Shown piece by piece: positions 57,276 through 62,503 of a stretch of DNA of 62,503 bases. How positions within the stretch are numbered: the first letter of the stretch is position 1; each line of letters opens with the position of its first letter. The stretch covers positions 1-62,503 of the forward strand of contig JARLHA010000067.1 in the NCBI GenBank assembly GCA_031292485.1. Direction: 5' to 3'. The position numbers and the translations under genes were made by a program. Below the pieces are notes generated by a model that was given only the letters and a program-made list of their open reading frames with translations, had not been told where the DNA came from and did not search any database. This DNA is from Mucilaginibacter sp. GTDB lineage: Bacteria > Bacteroidota > Bacteroidia > Sphingobacteriales > Sphingobacteriaceae.

Positions 57276-57333
57276 GAAATCGTGGAACAAATAAAATGCC
57301 CTTTTTTGGGCATTTTATTTGTTCCACGATTTC
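57276..57333. terminator. Bidirectional terminator with a perfect 26-bp stem
   Basis: 57276-57301 and 57308-57333 are perfect 26-bp reverse complements around a T6 loop (GAAATCGTGG ... GGGC/GCCC inner pairs). It lies between the convergent antiporter and cysN genes. The stem is much longer than usual intrinsic terminators need. Confidence 0.85.
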
Positions 57334-57409
57334 TTTTGGCTTTTCAAAAGTATTTGCGGCAAAATAGGCTGTCTTGTAAACGCTATAACCACTAATAACC
57401 TCGCCAGTG

Positions 57410-58654
57410 TTAGCAATGAATTGTACCGGCCGCTACAGTTTCATAAGTGGCCTCGTCAATAAGAATCAATGATCCTGTGATACGGTTTCTGCGATATTCA
57501 TCAAAAATCAACGGCCTGGTGGTTCGCATCTTCACACGCGCCATATCGTTCATTTTGATATCATTATCCTGCTCTATTCTTTGCATCGTATTGATATCAA
57601 TTTTATAGATTACTTCTTTAATAATCGCCATCACCTCATTGGTAGTACTTTTTAAATAATACTTTGCGCCAGGCCTGGGCCCTTTTGATGACATCCAGCA
57701 CATTAATACATCAATGTCCTGCCCTACCTCGGGTTGATTATTATTTTTTACGATCATATCGCCGCGGCTAACATCAATGTCATCTTCAAGGCATATCGAT
57801 ACGGACATGGGAGGGAATGCCTCCTGAAGCGGGCCATCGAACGTATCGATTGATTTTATTTTCGATGTCATTCCCGATGGGAGTATCGTAACCTTATCTC
57901 CTGTCCTGAAAATTCCACCGGCAATTCTGCCTGCATAGCCCCGGTAATCATGGTATTCATCGGCATGCGGCCGGATAACAGTTTGTACAGGGAACCTTGC
58001 GTCCAGGTGATTTTCGTCACTGCCGATATGTATAGTTTCCAGCGTGTCCAAAAGGCTTGCGCCTTTGTACCAGCTCATGTTTTCGGAGCGATTTACCACA
58101 TTATCACCATCAAGCGCACTGATGGGAATATACCGTATGTCTTTTATATCCAGTTTACTGGCGAATTCGTGGTATTGCTCAACTACTTTGTTGAATGCCT
58201 CTTCCGAATAGCCGACAAGGTCCATTTTATTAACGCACACAATGATATGAGGTATTCTCAATAGAGATGCTATAAACGAGTGTCTGCAGGTTTGTTCAAT
58301 CACGCCATGCCTCGCATCTACCAGCACCAAGGCCAGGTTAGATGTAGATGCGCCGGTTACCATATTCCTTGTATACTGAATATGGCCTGGTGTATCGGAA
58401 ATGATAAATTTACGTTTTGGTGTTGCGAAATAGCGGTATGCTACGTCGATTGTTATCCCCTGCTCCCTTTCTGACCGTAAACCATCAGTGAGCAAAGACA
58501 AATCCACATGCTGAAGTCCTTTTCTTTCACTCGATTGTTTTACAGCTTCCATCTGGTCCTCAAAAATTGATTTTGAGTCATATAACAATCGTCCTATAAG
58601 TGTACTCTTCCCATCATCAACACTTCCGGCAGTTGTAAAACGTAGTAATTCCAT
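57410..58654 (-). CDS. cysN: Sulfate adenylyltransferase subunit 1 (GTPase)
   Basis: The 414-residue EF-Tu-like GTPase has G1 'TAGSVDDGKSTLIGRLL', G3 'SDTPGHIQYTRNMVTGAS', G4 'VCVNKMDLVGYSEE' and two beta-barrel domains. It couples GTP hydrolysis to APS formation by CysD. It has no fused APS-kinase domain; that activity is the separate cysC gene. It is the last gene of the dehydrogenase-DUF3467-cysCDN unit and lies 92 bp after cysD. Confidence 0.96.
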   Translation of the reverse strand: MELLRFTTAGSVDDGKSTLIGRLLYDSKSIFEDQMEAVKQSSERKGLQHVDLSLLTDGLRSEREQGITIDVAYRYFATPKRKFIISDTPGHIQYTRNMVTGASTSNLALVLVDARHGVIEQTCRHSFIASLLRIPHIIVCVNKMDLVGYSEEAFNKVVEQYHEFASKLDIKDIRYIPISALDGDNVVNRSENMSWYKGASLLDTLETIHIGSDENHLDARFPVQTVIRPHADEYHDYRGYAGRIAGGIFRTGDKVTILPSGMTSKIKSIDTFDGPLQEAFPPMSVSICLEDDIDVSRGDMIVKNNNQPEVGQDIDVLMCWMSSKGPRPGAKYYLKSTTNEVMAIIKEVIYKIDINTMQRIEQDNDIKMNDMARVKMRTTRPLIFDEYRRNRITGSLILIDEATYETVAAGTIHC

Positions 58655-58746
58655 ATTAATTTAGACGAATATATTGGTATTATTTATAATTTTTATTGTT
58701 TATTGCCCTGCTAATCACCAGGTCAAACTGAATTATTTTTTAATTT

Positions 58747-59655
58747 TTAAAAATAGCCTTGTTTTTTTCTATCTTCCATTGAAGTATCTGAGCGTTTGTC
58801 GTCACTTCGCATACCCCGTTCCGTACTGCGTGTTGCCGAAACCTCCATCACGATTTTTTCAAGTGAATCGGCCTCTGATTCAATCCCCCCGGTTATGGTG
58901 ATGTCGCCCAATGTGCGGAACCGCATATACTTCATTTCTATTTTTTCACCTTCCCTTAAAACCAGAAATTCGGAATTTGGCAACCAGGTGCCATCCCTGA
59001 ATATTGCTTCGCGGTGGTGAGCAAAATATAACGAAGGAATCGGAAGATTTTCCTGCAAAATATAGTTCCAAACATCCATTTCAGTCCAGTTACTTATAGG
59101 GAAAACCCTGAAATGCTCGCCCATCCTTTTGCGTCCGTTGAAAATATTCCACAACTCGGGCCTTTGATTTTTTGGATCCCATTGTCCAAATTCATCCCTG
59201 TGGGAGAAAAACCGCTCTTTAGCCCTGGCTTTTTCTTCGTCCCTGCGTGCCCCACCCATAGCAGCATCAATTTTGTGCGCTTCAATCGTATCCAGCAACG
59301 AAACAATTTGCAATTCATTTCTGCTGGCATTAATGCCCCTTTCTTCAACGGCTCTGCCTTTGTCGATAGCTTCCTGAACTGATCCTACAATCAGCTGAAT
59401 CCCCAGTTCGGCCACAAGTTTGTCCCTGAATTCAATAGTTTCCGAAAAATTATGACCCGTGTCGATATGTATAAGGGGCATCGGTATCCGGGCCGGAAAA
59501 AAGGCCTTTCGCGCCAAATGAGTGACTACTATTGAATCTTTACCACCGGAAAATAATATAGCGGGCCGGTCAAATTGTGCAGCTACCTCCCTGATCACAT
59601 ATATTGCTTCTGATTCAAGTTCCTGGAGGTGATTAAGATAATATTTATTATACAT
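58747..59655 (-). CDS. cysD: Sulfate adenylyltransferase subunit 2
   Basis: The 302-residue PP-loop enzyme has 'AILFSGGKDSIVVTHLA' (ATP pyrophosphate loop), 'PLIHIDTGHNFSETIEFRD' and 'MGGARRDEEKARAKER', plus 'VFPISNWTEMDVWNYI'. The C-terminal 'CSGRMRG'-like region here reads 'TRSTERGMRSDDKRSD'. With CysN it forms APS from ATP and sulfate. The gene begins four bases after cysC, so the two are coupled. Confidence 0.96.
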   Translation of the reverse strand: MYNKYYLNHLQELESEAIYVIREVAAQFDRPAILFSGGKDSIVVTHLARKAFFPARIPMPLIHIDTGHNFSETIEFRDKLVAELGIQLIVGSVQEAIDKGRAVEERGINASRNELQIVSLLDTIEAHKIDAAMGGARRDEEKARAKERFFSHRDEFGQWDPKNQRPELWNIFNGRKRMGEHFRVFPISNWTEMDVWNYILQENLPIPSLYFAHHREAIFRDGTWLPNSEFLVLREGEKIEMKYMRFRTLGDITITGGIESEADSLEKIVMEVSATRSTERGMRSDDKRSDTSMEDRKKQGYF

Positions 59656-59659
59656 TTTT

Positions 59660-60262
59660 TTAATTAACTAATTTAATTTTAGACAATACATTCGCTAAAA
59701 TCAAATTTACAGATTGTTCCAAAGTTTGATTTGTTGTTTCGACATATATATCCGGGCAAACGGGGGGTTCAAAAGGCGAACTTACGCCCGTAAAATTACT
59801 TATTTCACCGGTTCTTGCTTTCTTGTATAACCCTTTAACATCCCGCTGCTCACAAATTTCTATCGGCGTGTCTACAAATACTTCTATAAACATTTCGCCC
59901 AATAAAGCTCTAAGTGAATGCCGTTCCTGTTCAAACGGGGTTATAAATGTTGCCAGCAAAACTGTTCCCGAATCACACATCAGCTTTGCAACCTCTCCTA
60001 TTCTTCTCAAGTTTTCAGTTCTGTCCCGTTCCGTAAATGTAAGCCCTTTATTTAATCCATTTCTGATGTTATCTCCATCCAGCGTATACGTCTTTATTCC
60101 TTCTTTAAATAAGCCTTGCTCAACAAGGTTGGCAAGAGTACTTTTACCAGCCCCTGAAAGCCCGGTAAACCAAATACACGCAGCTTTATGTCCATTTGCC
60201 CGTTCACGGTCATTACGGGTAATTTTATATGAATGTGCAACGATATGGAGTTTTTCTTTCAT
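59660..60262 (-). CDS. cysC: Adenylylsulfate kinase
   Basis: The 200-residue P-loop kinase has 'IWFTGLSGAGKSTLANLVEQ', 'TYTLDGDNIRNGLNKGL' and 'RTENLRRIGEVAKLMCDSG' with 'EVFVDTPIEICEQRD' and 'KGLYKKARTGEISNFTG' after it. It phosphorylates APS to PAPS, the sulfate donor for sulfotransferases or for PAPS reductase. No reductase gene (cysH, cysI, cysJ) is near; the neighbours are sugar-nucleotide genes. Confidence 0.96.
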   Translation of the reverse strand: MKEKLHIVAHSYKITRNDRERANGHKAACIWFTGLSGAGKSTLANLVEQGLFKEGIKTYTLDGDNIRNGLNKGLTFTERDRTENLRRIGEVAKLMCDSGTVLLATFITPFEQERHSLRALLGEMFIEVFVDTPIEICEQRDVKGLYKKARTGEISNFTGVSSPFEPPVCPDIYVETTNQTLEQSVNLILANVLSKIKLVN

Positions 60263-60357
60263 TAAAATAATTTTACTTTCATATTTTCATGTCAGCACAA
60301 ACCATGTATCCCCGTCTCCTAATTGTAAACGTCACACGCTGAATAATATGCGAGAAT

Positions 60358-60669
60358 TTATGCCTGCCCCATCGTGCCGCCAAAATTCATTGGAAAACCT
60401 GATGGTTCCTGCTGAATTTTTATACGGCCATGCGCCGTTTCAAATTTATCAAGGTTATCCTCCAATGCTTTTAACAACCTTTTCGCATGTTCAGGAGTTA
60501 AAATCACCCTCGATTTTACTTTGGCCTTCGGCACACCCGGCATTACCCTGATAAAATCCAACACAAATTCCGAACTTGAATGCGTAATAATCGCCAGGTT
60601 TGAATAAATACCTTCTGCAATTTCTTCAGAAAGCTCAATATTCAGCTGATTTTCATTTTGTTCTTCCAT
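60358..60669 (-). CDS. DUF3467 protein
   Basis: The 103-residue protein reads 'IELSEEIAEGIYSNLAIITH' and 'SSSEFVLDFIRVMPGVPKAK', then 'SRVILTPEHAKRLLKALEDN', the full DUF3467 pattern of a small alpha/beta protein common in Bacteroidota. There is no known function. It sits between the nucleotide-sugar dehydrogenase and the PAPS genes on the same strand, with gaps of 118 and 95 bp. No signal peptide. Confidence 0.85.
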   Translation of the reverse strand: MEEQNENQLNIELSEEIAEGIYSNLAIITHSSSEFVLDFIRVMPGVPKAKVKSRVILTPEHAKRLLKALEDNLDKFETAHGRIKIQQEPSGFPMNFGGTMGQA

Positions 60670-60787
60670 CGCGCTAAATTAACAAAGCCATCCCATTTAT
60701 TCGAAAGGTTGTCGAAATAATTGAGAAAGCTTAATTAAATTTGATTTTATCCCTGTTTTTTGTCGTCTTTTAATCGCCAGCCGAAAA

Positions 60788-62095
60788 TTATAGCCGGCCG
60801 TCAACGATCTCCCGGTTTAAAACGGCCTTCGTATCAAAAATTACAGTTTGCGGCGTCGTAATGCAATTAAAGTCAATTTCCCCGAATCCTGTGTGCGAAA
60901 CTGCCAGTATGATCGCATCATATAAGAGGTTATTTTTATATATCCCCTCAATATTATTAATCAGGTCGATATTATATTGTTCCTTTACCTTGGCCACATC
61001 GGCATGGGGGTCATATACATCAACTTTTACCCCAAACTGTTCCAGTTCATTATAAATATCAATGACCTGCGAATTTCGGATATCCGGGCAGTTCTCTTTA
61101 AAGGTTACGCCCAAAATAAGCGCCCTGGAACCGGCAATGCTGTGCCCTTTTTTGATCATCAGCTTAACCACTTTATTGGCCACGAAAATCCCCATATTGT
61201 CGTTCACCCGCCTGCCCGACAGAATAACCTGCGGCTGGTACCCCAGCGATTCCGCTTTATGAGCCAAATAATAAGGATCAACCCCAATACAATGACCGCC
61301 AACTAAACCCGGTTTATATTTTAAAAAGTTCCACTTGGTGCCAGCCGCCGCCAGTACATCGTTCGTGTCGATCCCAATCAGGTCGAAAATCAGGGCCAGT
61401 TCATTTACAAATGAAATATTGATATCGCGCTGCGCGTTTTCAATCGCTTTTGAGGCTTCGGCCACCTTTATGCTGGGGGCTTTATAGGTGCCCGCTGTGA
61501 TGATCGTTTGATATAAATCATCTACAAAGGCAGCCACTGCGGGTGTCGACCCGGAGGTTACCTTCATTATTTTGGTGAGCGTATACACTTTGTCGCCCGG
61601 GTTGATCCTCTCCGGGGAATATCCGCAGAAAAAATCTTCATTAAATTTCAAACCCGAAAACTTTTCAAGTACGGGCACACAATCCTCTTCGGTACAGCCG
61701 GGGTACACGGTGGATTCGTAAATCACAACATCATTTTTTTTCAGCACCCCTCCTATTATTTCCGACGCATATAACAGCGGCCTCAGATCCGGTGACTTAA
61801 AATGATCAACCGGGGTTGGGACGGTCACAATAAAAACAGTACACGCTTTCAAATCTTCCGCCGAGGAGGTGAAATTTAGCCCCGCCCCATCTGCCCTGTT
61901 CAAAACTGCGTTCAACTCGCTGATATCGGCCTCGCTGGTGGAATCATAGCCGCTCAGCAATTCGCTGATGCGGTTTTGATTGAGATCAAAGCCCGAAACT
62001 TGATATTTTTTGGCAAATTCAACCGCCAGCGGCAACCCTACATAGCCTAACCCGATCACGGCAATTTTCGTATTCTTTAAATCAAATTGCTCCAT
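60788..62095 (-). CDS. Nucleotide-sugar 6-dehydrogenase (TviB/WbpA type)
   Basis: The 435-residue enzyme has 'IAVIGLGYVGLPLAVEFAKK' (NAD), 'VIYESTVYPGCTEEDCVPVL', 'KVAEASKAIENAQRDINISF' and the catalytic Cys in 'GLVGGHCIGVDPYYLAHKA'. 'ILGVTFKENCPDIRNS' is the C-terminal UDP-sugar site. The 'YPGCTEEDC' and 'GYSPERINPGD' variants are those of the UDP-N-acetylhexosamine dehydrogenase group, so it probably makes UDP-GlcNAcA or UDP-GalNAcA for surface polysaccharide. A TATATTTG box lies 35-42 bp upstream of its start. Confidence 0.92.
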   Translation of the reverse strand: MEQFDLKNTKIAVIGLGYVGLPLAVEFAKKYQVSGFDLNQNRISELLSGYDSTSEADISELNAVLNRADGAGLNFTSSAEDLKACTVFIVTVPTPVDHFKSPDLRPLLYASEIIGGVLKKNDVVIYESTVYPGCTEEDCVPVLEKFSGLKFNEDFFCGYSPERINPGDKVYTLTKIMKVTSGSTPAVAAFVDDLYQTIITAGTYKAPSIKVAEASKAIENAQRDINISFVNELALIFDLIGIDTNDVLAAAGTKWNFLKYKPGLVGGHCIGVDPYYLAHKAESLGYQPQVILSGRRVNDNMGIFVANKVVKLMIKKGHSIAGSRALILGVTFKENCPDIRNSQVIDIYNELEQFGVKVDVYDPHADVAKVKEQYNIDLINNIEGIYKNNLLYDAIILAVSHTGFGEIDFNCITTPQTVIFDTKAVLNREIVDGRL

Positions 62096-62129
62096 TTATA
62101 GCTGTTTTGACGAAATCATGCATCGCCGC

Positions 62130-62137
62130 CAAATATA
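62130..62137 (-). promoter_or_regulatory. -7 box of the tviB-like/cysCDN unit
   Basis: On the minus strand this reads TATATTTG, an exact consensus match. Confidence 0.6.
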
Positions 62138-62363
62138 AAACTAATTGTTCATTTTGTTGATAGGGCCGGGTGTTCCGTTTTGCTGCGCGGAACACCCGGA
62201 ACGTTGTGAAACACACTCATTATCAGCATGTTAAACATTTTAACAAAACAGAAAATTTAGATAAGTTGTTAATAATCAATCCATTTCAAATATGTTTCTC
62301 CGGCAATATACATGTAATTTGCTGGCTATCAGTTAATTCATACCTCAGGATGAAGCATAAGAG
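62138..62363. other. Non-coding gap before the right-hand element
   Basis: GGGCCGGGTGTTCCG (62162-) and CGGAACACCCGG (62187-62198) form a short inverted repeat, a possible terminator hairpin. The 68-codon frame across this gap has no protein-like features. Confidence 0.45.
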
Positions 62364-62503
62364 TGTCACGTCCTGAAAAAGGTTTACACTTTTTGATAAT
62401 TAATCCTGTATTGAGTTTACACTGTATTTTAGTCCTGTAATAGGTTTACAGTTTTCTAAAGATAAAGAATAAACGGTTGTTGTTTGCTTGTCGTGTTGGA
62501 ATG
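62364..62503 (+). mobile_element. Probable left end of an insertion sequence, cut by the window edge
   Basis: The region starts TGTCACGTCCTGA and contains three direct repeats of a TCCTG(n)5-6GTTTACA unit at 62371, 62404 and 62433, spaced 33 and 29 bp. Such repeated sites are what a transposase binds at an IS end. The window stops exactly on an ATG (62501-62503) after TCGTGTTGGA, which could be the transposase start. No transposase sequence is visible, so the family is unknown. Confidence 0.5.

Noticed and set aside
62170..62376. 68-codon frame near the right end
   Set aside because: Residue pattern is random-like, no start context, and it overlaps the proposed IS end.

Overview
The window looks like a chromosomal segment of a Bacteroidota bacterium, most likely family Sphingobacteriaceae (Mucilaginibacter or Pedobacter type). 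This placement is an inference from gene content: a TamB plus lipoprotein TamL pair, a type IX secretion plug-domain protein, a BlaI/M56 pair, a GyrB of Bacteroidota type, small conserved Sphingobacteria proteins, and many -7 boxes of the Bacteroidota form TAnnTTTG with few Shine-Dalgarno sequences. No CRISPR array, prophage or complete insertion sequence is visible. The last ~140 bp look like the left end of an insertion sequence cut by the window edge.

Layout. 1-6414: a BlaI-type repressor with a twin-dyad operator, an M56 (BlaR1-like) membrane metallopeptidase carrying a long array of 29-residue repeats, and two secreted paralogues made of the same periplasmic domain and repeats. 6665-11850: a GT-B-fold protein, a small heat-shock protein, an ECF sigma factor with a small membrane partner, a YdcF-type protein and a secreted DUF1593/Sde182-type protein. 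12075-13783: a two-gene Anbu proteasome-like and transglutaminase-like unit. 13836-18829: two tRNA-Cys genes, a candidate small RNA, a TamL-like outer-membrane protein overlapping head to head with a TrmH/SpoU methyltransferase, and a 58-residue conserved small protein. 19048-32036: pyrD, a GDSL lipase-like protein, an ABC-F ATPase, a T9SS plug-domain protein and the tamB-tamL unit. 32278-40123: a PAS-rich membrane sensor without an ATPase domain, a retropepsin-like protein, a PadR regulator with its membrane partner, gyrB, an OmpH/Skp-like lipoprotein and a guanine-deaminase-like enzyme. 40138-50874: an exopolysaccharide-initiating phosphotransferase, then a co-directional housekeeping run (S4 protein on the other strand; dapD, GT9, Sua5/YrdC, cca, pRiA4b ORF-3-like, miaA, nitrilase, amino-acid permease). 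51136-62095: an envelope-sugar region with an fcl-rfbB-rfbC-rfbD-rfbA unit, a CPA2 antiporter, and a tviB-like dehydrogenase, DUF3467, cysC, cysD, cysN unit.

How the genes work together. The envelope theme is strong: activated sugars (dTDP-L-rhamnose, GDP-L-fucose, a UDP-HexNAc-uronate), the initiating phosphotransferase, a heptosyltransferase, outer-membrane assembly factors (TamB, two TamL-like proteins, an OmpH-like chaperone), and PAPS synthesis (cysCDN) with no reductase beside it, which would fit sulfation of surface polysaccharide.

The least explained signals are two. First, at several gene junctions the gap from stop codon to next start is filled by a pair of inverted repeat arms, and each junction uses its own short unit; one pair is a perfect 32-bp inverted repeat, and at two loci the right arm supplies the start codon and first codons of the downstream gene. 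Second, the repressor/sensor-peptidase locus is followed by two secreted look-alikes of the sensor's own periplasmic domain; the first one's signal peptide closely resembles the sensor's last membrane helix.
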